The notes: generated by a model from the sequence alone, not told the origin. 64,000 nucleotides of DNA from Hyalella azteca (GCF_000764305.2 NW_025933011.1:186001-250000), one strand, 5' to 3'; shown: positions 1 through 11,971, numbered from the stretch's first letter. A program made the numbers and translations.

Positions 1-1858
1 GAACTTAACAAGGAACATCTAACTTGCTGAGAAAAAACAGCATCCTCAAATTTGTTTTGCTCAACGAAATTTGTTTTACTCAAATTACTGCAATAGAATT
101 ACACGGACTGATCATTTAGCTACGAAATATATGAATAAGTTCGAGAAGATTCAAAATATTTCAGCAATGTAAATTATTATTGACAGACTTCGCCCAATGT
201 TCCTCGTATTTTTTATATTGTACATTTTGTGCGTGCTATCCTTGGGCATCTGCACAGTGGTGACGAACCAAATTATACTAAAAACTAAATTATTTTCAAT
301 TAAAATGTCAAAATTTGCTACCAACTGAGACAATTGCGTCGGTATTTATTTTGACTGCAACTGAACAAAAACAAAGAAGAAGTTTTGTCGGAAAAACATT
401 GTTTTGTTGGAACGTCGCATGTAAAATCTATTAACATTCACTTGTTTCTCCGAAATGTTTTTTTAAGTATGGAATTGCATGCGCGGCTCAAGATCTAATT
501 CTCTTACTCTGTGGGCCCATTATAGCTGCTACTAAAACCCCAAGCAATGGAATGAGTGGGAATTAAAGGCGTCCAAGGCGCCTATTCGCATAATTGCGTG
601 ACTTACAAATGCTTTTATTTTAATTTCTTGCACGGCGCTGGAGTTTTCGGTTGCCTAGAGCTGCCTGGCTTGCCTAGAACTCGAGATAACGATTAGCTTG
701 TGTTTACCTAAATATCGTCTGAAAAAAGAGTATATTTTCTCGCATTATGTTCAGCTTTCTGAGGAAATTGTGCACTTAATCCGCAGACTGTGAATATTTG
801 CAAAATTGACCCAATATTTTATACTGAGCGAAAATGTCATGGGCTTACCTTCTGTCGCGTCAAGAAGGATTCAATATTCGTGTTCGAAGGCAAATAATTA
901 AGCAATGTAATCTATAAGATCATGAAAGGCATTTAGTTACGTTCACTTCCGTAAAATTCACACTGAGGAAGCAGAAAATATTCGTCCTTTAATGAAGCAT
1001 TTTGGGAAAATTTTGTGAAGTTTGAGAAGGAAATTTTATACCGAGTTTTTAGAATTTTGTGTTACATTGCAAGCCTAACTTGCTTTGATGTTGAGTTGAA
1101 ATAACTTAGTGCTACTTTTTTCTCGGGGAAAATAGCTAGCAATGAAAATTATTTTACTCGTCATTCTTCTTAATAATTGGCGAAATTTCAGCTCACGTCA
1201 TTAATATCTGCAGGTGCTGCTGACACATTAAACTACTGGAAAATTTAACGTATTGTACTCTGAGTATAAATAGATTATAAAAATTCAATATTTTGAACTC
1301 ATTTGTGCGTTCATTCAGTGAATTCATTAAAATGTCGAAAATAGTTAACCATCTCATATTATACAACAATAGAAATGCGTTTTAGATACCGCATGCTTGC
1401 TTCAGATGTATGAAAATAACTCAAATGATCACCTCAAATTGATAATCAAGATTAATATGTTAGAAATTTTGAAACAAAACTATTAATTCGATAAATACTC
1501 TACGGTTGGTTCTCAGTTAAACTCAAACGTAAAATTGCTTCTGCCACATTTAATCAGGACCCAACCACCAGGAGGCGGATTCACTTAATTCAGGTTCCAC
1601 CCTGCATGGATCAACCTGTCCACATGAACAATTTTATAGATCGTAAGATGAAATCTGACGTTAATTTAGTACCTTAATTTATTCATTTCTCTCTTTATTG
1701 TCACACTAATAGTAAAGACCTTAATTCAGCTACTTAATTCATGAACTGAATATGAAGCAAGAGAGATCATGCACCGTTCCCAAGCTTGCGTTAACAGGGA
1801 AATTAAAAAAAATATGTTTTGATAGTTCAACTGAATCACATCATAAAAATCTCCATTA
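1..1858. other. AT-rich non-coding stretch, no gene seen
   Basis: Stops are frequent in all six frames. The longest open frame is about 60 codons (151-333, minus strand) and shows no motif. I see no tandem array, long inverted repeat or RNA gene. It is probably intergenic or intronic. Confidence 0.7.
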
Positions 1859-1883
1859 GTGATCTCTGTTGTTCAGAGATCAC
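1859..1883. repeat. Perfect 10 bp inverted repeat (hairpin)
   Basis: GTGATCTCTG at 1859-1868 is followed by a 5 nt loop and its exact complement at 1874-1883. The sequence GATCGAGATC follows just downstream, next to the 20 bp array. No function is evident. Confidence 0.7.
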
Positions 1884-1898
1884 TCTGGTGATCGAGAT

Positions 1899-2018
1899 CA
1901 ATGTACGACGCATAATATCGATGTATGAAGCATGGGTTCAATGTTTTATGCATTACTTCAATGTATTATGCATGATAGCAATGAACTTAGCATAAGTTTA
2001 ATAAATGATGCATGCTTT
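1899..2018. repeat. Degenerate 20 bp tandem array, six units
   Basis: Six consecutive 20 bp units start at 1899, 1919, 1939, 1959, 1979 and 1999. Each follows the pattern CAATGTATNATGCATNNNTT with several substitutions per unit, and the ATGCAT or AGCAT core is the best conserved part. A related orphan (GATGTACGACG) lies near 2082. The divergence indicates an old, no longer homogenised array. Confidence 0.75.
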
Positions 2019-2022
2019 AAAT

Positions 2023-4130
2023 TTTGAGATCAGTTTACCGAGTTCAATTTTTGATACATCAGTTCATGGTTCATGACTGAGATTGATGTACGACGTGACT
2101 CGAAACCTTTATAAAAATATCATAAGTATCTAGGGTATTTTTTTAAACATATCACGTGCATCTTTGATCCATTTCCAACAAGGTTATATTTTATTTAATA
2201 ATTATCAAGAATCACATGGTAAGAGATTCTTAGATAAAAAACACACGGATAAAACTTTGGATAAAAACTTAAATACAACAAGGTCTATGCATAAATGATG
2301 TACTAAACAAAAAGTTTCATTTCAATTGAGAGCTAAATAAAGAATATTTACCATAATATTTTTCATGATAGATCACTTTTCTCTTGGAAAGAAAAAGAGC
2401 GCCGTTCTGCGAAGAAAGATGCAGTTAACTTTTAAATCAAACAGGAGTATTAACTCACAAAATGAATGCAACTAAATTGTTCAGAATGTCTGCTTATAGA
2501 GTCGCGAATACAATTCGCATTTGCCAAACACCTTTTCCTGGGTTCTTGTGCGAAATTCTTTTTCCAGATGATGTACAAATGTGAATTTTATAGAATATTT
2601 TTATCAATACTGAGTTCAGATTGATCAGTTTCCAGTGAAGGAGAGGTAATTAATGATCTTAAAACTAGTTTCAAATTTTTTTTCACAGTGAGCTATAATT
2701 TCACCAATTATTGTTCCAGTAAAACGGGTTTGGCTAAAAAATTTTCCATCAAGAGTATATGAAAGATGAAGGCGACATAAATCATTGACTTGTAGGATGT
2801 AGGTGAAAGATTGAAAAATAATATTTGCTCTTTCAATTTCAGTTAATTAAATCAATCTTAATGCTCATCCTTCGGCATCTGAGTTTACAGCAGAGACGAC
2901 ACAACCAATTGCAGCATTACATGTACAGTTATCATTGAACACGCAAAAGTGGAGTCGCTTATAATTTTTCCAGAAAGTGGTGCAGAACCAAAAGAGCAAA
3001 ATACTTTTACCCGCTTTGTTATATCAAGATACGCCATATGTGGCTTCTGATTTTTTTTTAATTTCGTCATTTACTTTGATCTTGGCCAGGGTTTGCTCTT
3101 CTCCCGTCTCAAAAGGAAAAACCATTTCGAATCTATTATAATATATTCGGATATAATCTATTTTCCGAAAGTCTCTGATTATTAAATCGTCAACGTCGAG
3201 TATTTGCACTTAGAATATCCATCCACTGCCTAGATGGAAATGATCAGCTGACTATGAAATCCGATATCACATTCACATTCATGAATTTTATAAAGATCTT
3301 AAAACACTGAGAAGCTCTTCGTTCAGAGTGGATTAACATTAAAACTTGTTGAAAGCAGAAAAATACGTGGAATTAACGGGATGAAGGAGTATTTGGCAAA
3401 TAATTGTAGAAAAACGTTGCTAAAGGTGGTAAAGATACTGTTAGGTGATGTCCAAGAAGTTATACGCATTGGAAACGTTGTTAAGAAATTAAAAATAAAG
3501 ATTTGGAGTTACACCGAGTAAAATAAATATCGTTTATGGAAAAATATATCGAGGAGAATGCAAAATAGAGAAGGTGAATTTCCCAACGTAAAATCAGTTT
3601 TAAAATTTGTCTCCTAAATGTTCAGTGAAAAATACGTAAACGTTCCAAAGACGAAGTAAGTTGCCACTTATTTTACGAGGGTGAACGTTTTCTAGGGTAG
3701 GTCACTCATACTGTATATTATTATGTATAATACATAATAGTGTTCATATTGAGTTCGGACGCTGAGGCCTGATTAGAATATATTAATTAACGTCTACTAA
3801 AAATAATATGCCACGAACCAAAATTTGAGCATAAAATTAAAAATTGACCACGAGCTATGTTTGATGTATAGACGTTTTTTCTGTTAAATTTTAAGTTATT
3901 CGAGATTGCTTCTTCGTTCCCTTATCAAATTGTAACTTTGTTGTTGATATTTGCATCATATGAATGTTTATGGTTATTTCCTTTTCTTAGCCCAGTAACT
4001 CAATTCATGTCATGAGAGATCTCTAATGAATCTCAGATCTTCCTGCTTCCCGAGAAGATGTTAACAGAATACTAACTTAGATTAGTTTCGGTTTAGCTTT
4101 TCTTACAAATGATTCTTTATTTGTGAAATC
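2023..4130. other. AT-rich non-coding stretch with one weak broken ORF
   Basis: No recognised gene. The only departure from random-looking frames is a pair of minus-strand open frames (3209 down to 2885) that abut at a poly-A run. They are listed separately. Confidence 0.6.
2885..3209 (-). pseudogene. Possible frameshifted coding remnant, unknown
   Basis: Two minus-strand open frames of about 61 codons overlap. The upstream one (3209-3024) contains DFRKIDYIRIYYNRFEMVF and runs into a run of nine T on the plus strand, which reads as lysine codons. The downstream one (3070-2885) reopens in another frame at the same run with IKKNQKPHMAYLDITKRV. A single slip in the homopolymer would join them into about 100 codons. 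The first frame has no ATG at its start; it begins directly after a TAA with GTG. I recognise no domain. In DNA this AT-rich, two chance frames are a fair alternative, so confidence is low. Confidence 0.15.
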
Positions 4131-4530
4131 AAGTTCAAGCTAGGGGGCAAGCTTAAATAAAATGCCAAGTTCAAACCAAGTGCCAAGCTTAAGTAAAATG
4201 CCAAGTTCAAGCCATATGCTATTTTCAAGTCAACAGACAAGTTCAAGCCATTTTAGTTTGGGCCATAATTAAGCATAGATTAAATGCCAGTTGAGTCAAA
4301 TTTTTTGTCAAATGCCAAAACTAAGCCTACTGCCAGACTAAGTGATATGTCAAGTTTAAGTCAAATGTCCAGTTCAACTCGAATGCCAAGTTGAACACAA
4401 ATGCCTAGTTATACAGAAATGCCATGTTTAATCCAACGTTATTCTTAAGTAAAAAGCCATGTTCAAGCCAAATGCCAAGTTTGAGTCATTTTCAAGTTTA
4501 AATCAAATGCCAAGTTCAAGACAAACAGCG
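4131..4530. repeat. Degenerate 18 bp minisatellite
   Basis: About 22 imperfect units follow the pattern AAGTTCAAGCCAAATGCC. The clearest stretches are 4160-4215 and 4370-4520. Spacing drifts by a few bases and the centre (4255-4330) is heavily eroded. The 18 bp period is a multiple of three, but stops interrupt every frame, so it is not coding. Confidence 0.75.
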
Positions 4531-7500
4531 TATATATTTTTCAACTCGAACGCTACGCTTGAGTCAACGTCTATGCATTTTTAACCTCTTTGAAGACTCC
4601 AGTTTTAGGCCGCACTATCCTGGCATTAAGTTTTATGCTCAGGTTTTTGCGAAGCAAATCCTTCTGATAAATTTTCGGATAAACTAATTCTAGACAAACT
4701 CTCCTGAGTTTATATACACCACAAAGAGACTAAGGTTTCAACGATTCTAGGCAAAAAATTTTTAAAAAAATGTATTTATACAGTACCTATTGCCTAGATA
4801 AATATGTACCAAAATACGCGATAATGTCAGACCGGTTGGTGGAGGCAGAGGAATTAACGCATGTGAAATTTGTGAGTTCACTAACACAGTTTAAATAGCT
4901 TCATAAAGAGCGAAGATTTTATGTCTCACTTCAAAGTGAGAAGCATCGAAATGTTAGTTCTTTAATTCATGGTGAGTGTTAGCACATATGGAGGTAAAAA
5001 TCGAGGCTTCCGAGCAGATTTTTCTCGCACATAACCTGGGCACCGCAGATTTTACTTTTACTTAGATTAACTAAAACGCCATTGTTCTGAAGGCAGTTAG
5101 AAATAATATTGAATTTAGGAAGAACCAGTGGGAGGATTTGGGATTTTTGTTATATTCGTTTTGCGAAATTAACCGGTGCCGGAATGGAATTTGTTGGATA
5201 TCGTATGTCAGGCATCATTAGAGTTATAACTATGAGATCAAGTTTTTTCCTGTATCTGTACATGAAAATTTTTTAATTTCAAACCAACAATTAATTTTTT
5301 ACGATTACTCAAGGCTTGTCAAGCAATTTATTTCCAGAGTGCAATCCACCAATGCTCAAGAAAGTGACTCGCCTCATCTTAACCCTGTAACCAAGGGACC
5401 AAGTAAGTGAGATTCTTTAAAAGCTGGTACAAGTGGCAGTCGTCTCCATGAGCAATAGGTTCAAGGTACAGGTTAGTGCTACAATAAAATCTTTGAAACC
5501 GCCATATTCATTTGAGAGTAAGTATTTCTCATAAATTTTCTATAAAGCTGATTCTCCGTTCCTTACCTAGTGCACATGCCGTGTCATTTTCGTTATCTTT
5601 GGTTTGCAATAAAAACGCTTATTTTACTACTTCAGGAAATAGGACAATGAGGTAGATTATTACCTTAACCTGTATAATTAAAGAGGCATCATTTAAATAA
5701 AATAACATTCGATTAATATTCTTTTCTATAATCGTATGTAGGGTTGTGCAATTCGAGCCGACAGTTGTGCTCATGCTGTTACAAATTGTGCCATCCCGGC
5801 CCATATACATGTACATGTAAGTCATTCATCTTCTTCCAAACACAGTAATACCTATTGGTATTCTAACTGTCTTCTTACAATCTAATTTCCTACTTCTCTC
5901 ACTTATCACTTATTTCTTATATATTTTTATAATAAAATTTTGCTTTCATTGAAAATTTCATGTGGTATCATTGATTATATTGTCATATAAAAACCTCAGG
6001 TTAGTTATTTCGTAAAAGGTTTGTTCAATATCCGCCAGGAAATCGTCACTACATAAATTTTGACAGTTGAATTCGTTTGAAGTTTTGCTTTCTCCCTAGA
6101 ATTTTTGGTTTTGGGTTCCTGCTGTCGACGCATTTTCCCACCTTGCGACGCTACGATCCGATATTTCTTCCGCGCGCTGAGAAGACCTCTCACCTCAGAG
6201 CACTAAACGACACCGAGCTCGGAACTTGCTGCCATTATAAAAGCTAATTGAATCGCAACGAGGCGAGGGGCTGTTTACTTTGTCTTTAACGAGAGTTTGT
6301 CAATCAATAAAAACTAGCCTATCTTTAGAATTCGCCCTTACCTGTTCATGCAAAATTTTGTTGAAGAGTTCATTACTTCAAAATAAATATATAAAGTCGA
6401 AATCGATTGTATAAATAAATACCTTACAATGTATTCGGTGAGGCATTTCAAACTTAGCATTGACTTCAGACATTAGGGAATGCAACAATTTAAAGATTAG
6501 GATCAATTGAATAATACCGGATTTGGTGTGGCCATTAATGTACGAGTTGGCTTATGGTTGATACAGAGCTAGGCAACGCCGTCCTGGTAACTGCCAACAT
6601 TTATTGCGCTATAAGTTACCTTAAAGATCCTTACCAGGTCTTAGAAAATCGCTTTACCATTTGCGGTCATAAATTCTCCTTATACAACGAGCTGTTCGCC
6701 ATCTTGGGCGAGCGAAAAATTTTCTGCAGTCGTTAAACTTTTGCCTTTGAATTGCTTAGTGGAAAATTTCTTGTCAATTATATATTGTATTTGCTTGATT
6801 ATGTATTAAAATTTGATAAAAATTTATAATATGGATTGAAATTAAAAATTCTATTCTTTGTAAAATATGAGCTTTCTTGATTTTAACCGACATTCAGAGC
6901 TTCAAGTCCAAAATTGTGGTATGAAGCAAATTTTTTCCTATTTCAGCTAAATTTTTCTGCCCGGCGGCGAATAGTCATGTAATTAACAATCATGTAATTT
7001 CTCGCCGTAAACCTTTATCACTCAGCACTGACAGCACTAACACTTCCAGCGAGTGCTCCCTTCGATCATGAATTTTAAATATTTAATTGGTTCGTTAAGA
7101 TCACGTATTCATTTTGTTTCAATTATTAAACTATTTCAACTCTAAGTTCAGTTCATCTCAGTCGTATCGCTTCCTTTGATATTAGACAATTTTTTGGACA
7201 AGACAATTATTGGACAAGATCCGATGTTATAAGAAAATTTTCGGATGAAGTATAAAAAAATTCATTTTCAACGATAAATGGAACAAGGTGTTAATAAAGT
7301 GAATAAATATAGGAAAGTTTTGATGTTTATCATCATTATAAGGTATGAAATGTATCTGTGATATATAGTTTATTTTTTAACGTACAGCAGAATATAAAAT
7401 AAGGTGAAAAGGACGAAAAAGTAAAATAAAAGAAAACGCTATAGCCGTAATTTGCAATGGGTGAGGCTGCGTGCCGCGAAACAATTTCGAGGTCACAGGC

Positions 7501-8642
7501 AGCTCAGCTGTCGACCTAAAAATAGCGTTTAAGCTATGGGATATTGGATGAGCTCAGAAAAACTATCAGCGAAGTTTTTTGTATCCGGCGCTTCTTCCTC
7601 GCGTGATGCTTAATGTCTTCGAGTAACAGGCAGTTTAGTTAGCCTGCGTGGCAGGCCGGCGCGGCCAACGTACGGCCCTATAATGGCCACGTCCAGTCCC
7701 AGATTGCGCTCGCTCAGTCCACAAGTCGTAGAGATTAATGAACTCACAGTGACCCTATATGAGCTGATCTACTTCCAGGCCTGCAGATAAATTGACGAAC
7801 CAATCCTCACATCATATACGCGCACTGACAGATATTACGCGGCTGGTAAACTCTGAGATAATGCTTGAGTTGAAAATGTCAGTTCTGATTAACGTAGATG
7901 CTTTTGGAAATCCGAAGTAAAATTTTCGTAACCGCTACTGTACTTGTTCATAATTGTAGAAATTTATTGAAATAGTTTGTTCAAGAGATTGGCGCGATAC
8001 TTGAGGATCGAGATCATCGAGAATAGTTGTGGACGTGATTCGGTTTAAAAAATATGTAGTCTCAATGGGGTTGCATGTTAGAAGCCAGCACTGACCGTTA
8101 GCGCCATCACTCTCGTATTCTTCCCGTGCGCAAGCATGCTACTAATTAGATTAGCATTTGAATTTAAGTACTTGGAGCTATAGTCGCCATCAGCCAGCAG
8201 CCACTGCTCCCGCCAGTTTAGGCTACGGGCAGACTGAAAGCGTTGACACGTTCGATAGCCGACGCTCGCGAAAGCTGCGATATTATATGTATGTAATTCT
8301 ACCAGAGTGGCCACGCTAAACGCGTACAGGCAGAAGCTGCGCCATGCGCACAGGAGCTGCGTCGCACATTAAAAAAAGCACATTACTTTAGCCCTAATCG
8401 CGTAGGGTAGGCGAGAAAACGCCCTTAATTCCTAATAACCTTTGTAAAAAATCAATAATGAATCTCACACCTTTGTCTGTCGCGAAACTCTTCAACTGAG
8501 ATCTATTCTTAACGTCGGATCAATAATATTTTAGCCATTTTGAATTATTATTAATATGTAGGCCATTTAGCAAACTACGTATAAACGTTATCACCGAGTG
8601 AGCTGCTCCGAGCGTGCGAGAGCTAAAGTCAAACGCACGACG
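4531..8642. other. Non-coding stretch, GC-richer patch at 7.4-8.4 kb
   Basis: No gene is supported. Between about 7440 and 8380 the base composition becomes clearly less AT-rich, with several CpG-containing words (GGCCGGCGCGGCC near 7654, GCTAAACGCG near 8315). That is typical here of transposon-derived sequence rather than of host DNA. An open frame of 78 codons (8078-8314, minus) lies in this patch and has no recognisable motif. Confidence 0.55.
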
Positions 8643-8987
8643 TTAAGGCCCGTTTACACTAGTGGCAACGACATGCGCTTTGGGTCGTTTGCTGCAGTGC
8701 CTCACCGCGCACAACCGTTCACACTACTTTTGTACTCTGTAGTTTGAGACCGCGCGCTTTGAACACCAGTTGCCACCTAGACGTCAATGAGGATGGATGT
8801 AACCGAATTTGAGCTGTGGGCCATTGTTCTCGGATGTGCTGCGGTCCGTCATTCTTCGCACTATGCCAGTTGTGAACGAGAATTTAGCATAGGCATCATA
8901 ATTAGAGAACTAGCACATTCAAAAAGATACAGTTTATAAAAAATATAGTCTATTATTAAATAAAAATTTCCAATATTCGTACCGATA

Positions 8988-9191
8988 TTATATCATCCTT
9001 TGAAATCGCAAAACGGTAATGCATAAATTGGCAGGAGTTGCTACAATCACATAAACTAAACACGTCATGTAAAAATAACTTACATCATTTGCATTTCGAT
9101 TTTTGTACTCCTTTGACCCAACACTCCATAGGCATTCGTGTTCTCTATAAAGATCAATTAGGCGCTCTACTAGAGAAGAGAGTGACTCCAA
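8988..9191 (-). pseudogene. MADF-domain exon remnant of Harbinger accessory protein
   Basis: The frame reads RLIDLYREHECLWSVGSKEY and then KNRNAND. This matches the start of a MADF (Myb/SANT-like) domain: a helix with Leu-Ile and Tyr, the C-L-W anchor, then the Y-K-N-R motif. MADF proteins bind DNA and, in PIF/Harbinger transposons, help the transposase reach the element ends. Directly after the Asp of NRNAND comes GTAAGT, a perfect splice donor, at a position where the domain would otherwise be cut short, so the coding sequence probably continued in a second exon. I cannot identify that exon. The frame opens with TTG, not ATG, and an in-frame TAA lies a few codons upstream, so the true start is lost or lies in another exon. 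Non-functional as seen. Confidence 0.65.
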
Positions 9192-9605
9192 ACGAGAGCG
9201 GTGTTAGTCAACATTTGGTGTGCCGGACCAGCGTACACAATCAACCTTACTAGACCACAGGCAGCTATTTACTAAGAATTTAAAAGCAAAGAATAGTCCA
9301 CAAAAATTCATATCTTTATAGAAAACGTTTCTGAGACCACCTCCATCGTCAGTTCGTAGAATCTAGAATCACAAATCAGAAGTCACAAATTAATACATCG
9401 AAACCATAGAACGAATTGAATTTCTTTAATTAATTAATTTAGATTTTTAATTTGATTTGAATTTTTAATTTAATTTAAATTCTTAATTAATTTGCGATTT
9501 AAGCATACAAGTGATATCAATTCTTTAATAGCTATCTGCTAAGCGCCGCGCTTGTGTTGCATGAGGCATGGCCCCTGTCAATCGCTAGCTCGTCAATCGG
9601 TCAAG

Positions 9606-9645
9606 AAGCGCATGCAGAGGCTGCAAAGCGCCTCTGCATGCGCTT
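9606..9645. repeat. 16 bp perfect hairpin in Harbinger right end
   Basis: AAGCGCATGCAGAGGC at 9606-9621 and its exact complement at 9630-9645 enclose an 8 nt loop. It sits about 45 bp inside the right terminal repeat. The left subterminal region shares the word CATGCGCTTTG (near 8670), which suggests a subterminal motif that recurs at both ends, possibly a transposase or accessory-protein site. Confidence 0.75.
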
Positions 9646-9766
9646 TGAGGCACTTGATTCTCGTGTGTTGCCCCTAGTGTGAACGGGCCTTTAGTGTTCC
9701 ACGAGCTGCAGAGGATGGAGGTTCTCGAACTTTCCGCTGCGCTTCTTATTTCATGTAGTGTTTGCA

Positions 9767-9871
9767 ATGGCGGACAATGAACTCAAAAACAATAACATCA
9801 AAAAACTATTTGAACGAATAATCTTTGACAAAGAAAATAGCGATGAAGATGCACAGGCTCTAGCGATATAG
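9767..9871 (+). CDS. Short ORF beginning MADNELKNNN, unknown, doubtful
   Basis: An ATG in good animal context (GCAATGG) opens 34 codons rich in Asn, Lys, Asp and Glu (it includes ENSDEDAQALA) and ends at TAG. It lies 74 bp outside the right end of the Harbinger element. The acidic, charged composition and the start context would fit a first coding exon or a host or transposon relic, but no GT donor consensus near the stop is convincing. I do not recognise it. Confidence 0.12.
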   Translation: MADNELKNNNIKKLFERIIFDKENSDEDAQALAI

Positions 9872-10639
9872 ATGCACATGTTCTCAGGCAAACGCACACG
9901 TAAATGACTCACAGTCTCCTAATCATCGGGAAAATCACCACAATGTCGAGCGGTCGAAATTGTCGTACCCGGAAATGCTCTGCTTAGGACCAGAATTTTG
10001 GGCCTTTCATTCTCATAATTTTTAAAAATGTTTTAGAGTTCAGAATTGTGCGTTTGAATACTACATTTGTTAGGAAGCAATCTATACTGATGCCTAGATA
10101 AAATAATCGCGGCGTATGTAAGATGGAAGAGATCTGAAAAATATTTAACAAAATTAAGGGCAAAAATCATTGCTCACGAGGTTGTAGCGTGACACGATAA
10201 CCCCTGGCGATTCGGGCTAGACAAATATCACCACACTGCGGCGCTGAGGCGGCTGCGCGGCGCGTTCAGTGTCCTTGATGCAGCCGTGAGGGAAGGATGT
10301 AGAAGCATTGTTCTCGTCAACTCAGGCGGCGTGTATTATCTGCTTACACTCATAGCACCGCGACAGGTTATACATATACTCTATAAATGAAATCAAAATA
10401 AAGAAGAAAAATCAAAAACAAGTTTATTTGGATTACTTCTTATACTAAAAAATTGCACGTGCGCATGAATTCTATCTGTATTAAGGTTTTACTCGCGACG
10501 TATGCATCATATATAACCTATCAAAGTATCTCTCTAATCTCATCCGAATGGATTCCAAAAAGGATAAAACAAAGTATATATGTGACTTTTGAATTTATCT
10601 TTTATTTCCAATTAAACCTTCTATCTAGGAGAACGACTG
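9872..10639. other. Non-coding spacer between transposons
   Basis: No gene seen. A GC-rich patch around 10190-10340 (CGGCGCTGAGGCGGCTGCGC) contrasts with AT-rich flanks and may be a fragment of another element. I could not define its ends. Confidence 0.5.
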
Positions 10640-11306
10640 TTAAGCCCCTTTCACACAGGGCATTAGATAATGCGCGCGTCAAAAATGCCGCGGCAGTATT
10701 TACCGCGCAATCTTTCACACGAGGCGCTTTTTACTGCTGGGATCTATCAGTATTGCAGTGCTTTATGCACCATCAGTCCATCTCTATGTTTATGTAACAA
10801 TATTTCTATATGGAAATCTATCTCTACGTGAGAATAATGTAAATAAATCTCTATGGAAATACCTATATATTTTATGGAAAATATATCTTATATGAAATAT
10901 ATCGCTATCACTTCAAGGATATATATATTTATCAATGTATATCTTTATGTTTATGTAACATTATTTATGTACCGATATTTATGTAATAATATTATGCTAT
11001 AATCTATGTCATGCAGTGCTGTTTATTATGAACATAAAATACGGCACCACTGTCTGCTAGGATGTGGCGTCAAAAACCGCCCAGTGTGAAGTATTACATT
11101 GAATACCATTGCAAGCTAAACTGTCGCGGCAAATCTATCGCCGCAGTTTTAGCGCGACACACGCAGGCGTCAGGCGTCAAGTTCTACGCCGCAGTAAAAG
11201 CAGTCGTGTGTGAACAGCAGTGCCCATTTCGTATGTCCGCTAAGGTTCGGCAGTAAATACTGTCGAACGCTGGCAGTATTTACTGCCCTGTGTGAAAATG
11301 GCCTTA
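10640..11306. mobile_element. MITE copy A, Harbinger-like, TTA-flanked
   Basis: The element is 10643-11303 (661 bp), bounded by TTA at 10640-10642 and 11304-11306. The left end is AGCCCCTTTCACACAGGGC. The right end is GCCCTGTGTGAAAATGGCC, its inverted complement with a few changes. Subterminal blocks are GC-rich, with repeated CCGCGGCAGTATTTACCGCG-type words, while the centre (10780-11000) is very AT-rich. It carries no transposase. Size, terminal repeats and TTA duplication point to a non-autonomous PIF/Harbinger element. The 114-codon frame at 10453-10797 merely runs into it and is not a gene. Confidence 0.8.
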
Positions 11307-11971
11307 AGCAGCTTTCACACAGGGCGACAAATACCGCGCGCGTCAAAAATGCCGCGGCAGTATTTACCGCGCTATCTTTCACACGAGGCGGTTCTTAACG
11401 CTGGGATCTATCAGTCTTGCAGTGCTTTATGCACCATCAGTCCATCTCTATGTTTATGTAACAATATTACTATATGGAAATATATCTCTATGTGAGAATA
11501 ATGTAAATACATCTTTATGGAAATACCTATATATTTTATGGAAAATATATCTGTTATGAAATATATCTCTATCACTTTAAGGGTATATGTATTTCTCAAT
11601 GTATATCTTTATGTTTATGTAACAATATTTATTTACCGATATTTCTGTAACAATTTTCAGGCTATAATCTATGTCTTACAGTGCTGTTTATTATGAACCT
11701 AAAATACGGCCCCACTGTCTGCTAGGATGTGGCGTCAAAAACCGCCCAGTATGAAAGATAACATTAAATACCATTGCAAGCTAAATTGTCGCGGCAAATC
11801 TACCGCCGCAGTTTTACCGCGACACACGCGGGCGTCCGGCGTCAAATTCTACGCCGCGGTAAAAGCAGTCGTGTGTGAACAGCAGTGCACATTTCGTATG
11901 TCCGCTAAGGATCGGCGGTAAATACTGTCGGACACTGGCAGTATTTACTGCCCTGTGTGAAAGGGGCCTTA
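11304..11971. mobile_element. MITE copy B, tandem to copy A
   Basis: The element is 11307-11968 (662 bp), in the same orientation as copy A and very similar along its whole length; I judge about 90 % identity by eye. It is flanked by TTA at 11304-11306, shared with copy A, and at 11969-11971. Its right end GCCCTGTGTGAAAGGGGCC keeps the more intact terminal repeat, while its left end (AGCAGCTTTCACACAGGGC) has changes. Short frames inside both copies are shadows of the repeat. Confidence 0.8.

Larger units (their letters stand above)
8643..9693. mobile_element. PIF/Harbinger-type DNA transposon remnant
   Basis: The element proper is 8646-9690. The left end reads AGGCCCGTTTACACTAG and the right end, on the other strand, reads AGGCCCGTTCACACTAG. 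The terminal inverted repeat runs about 24 bp with two mismatches. The trinucleotide TTA flanks it directly at 8643-8645 and 9691-9693. A three-base TTA/TWA target duplication is the hallmark of PIF/Harbinger elements. Inside on the minus strand is a MADF-like DNA-binding exon, the kind of accessory protein these transposons encode, but no DDE transposase frame is visible. At 1045 bp it is shorter than autonomous family members, so it is an internally deleted, non-autonomous relic. The right subterminal region carries a 16 bp perfect hairpin. Confidence 0.8.

Noticed and set aside
10453..11921. Several plus and minus frames of 62-114 codons with shared peptides
   Set aside because: They are shadows of the two MITE copies; the shared peptides reflect DNA repetition.
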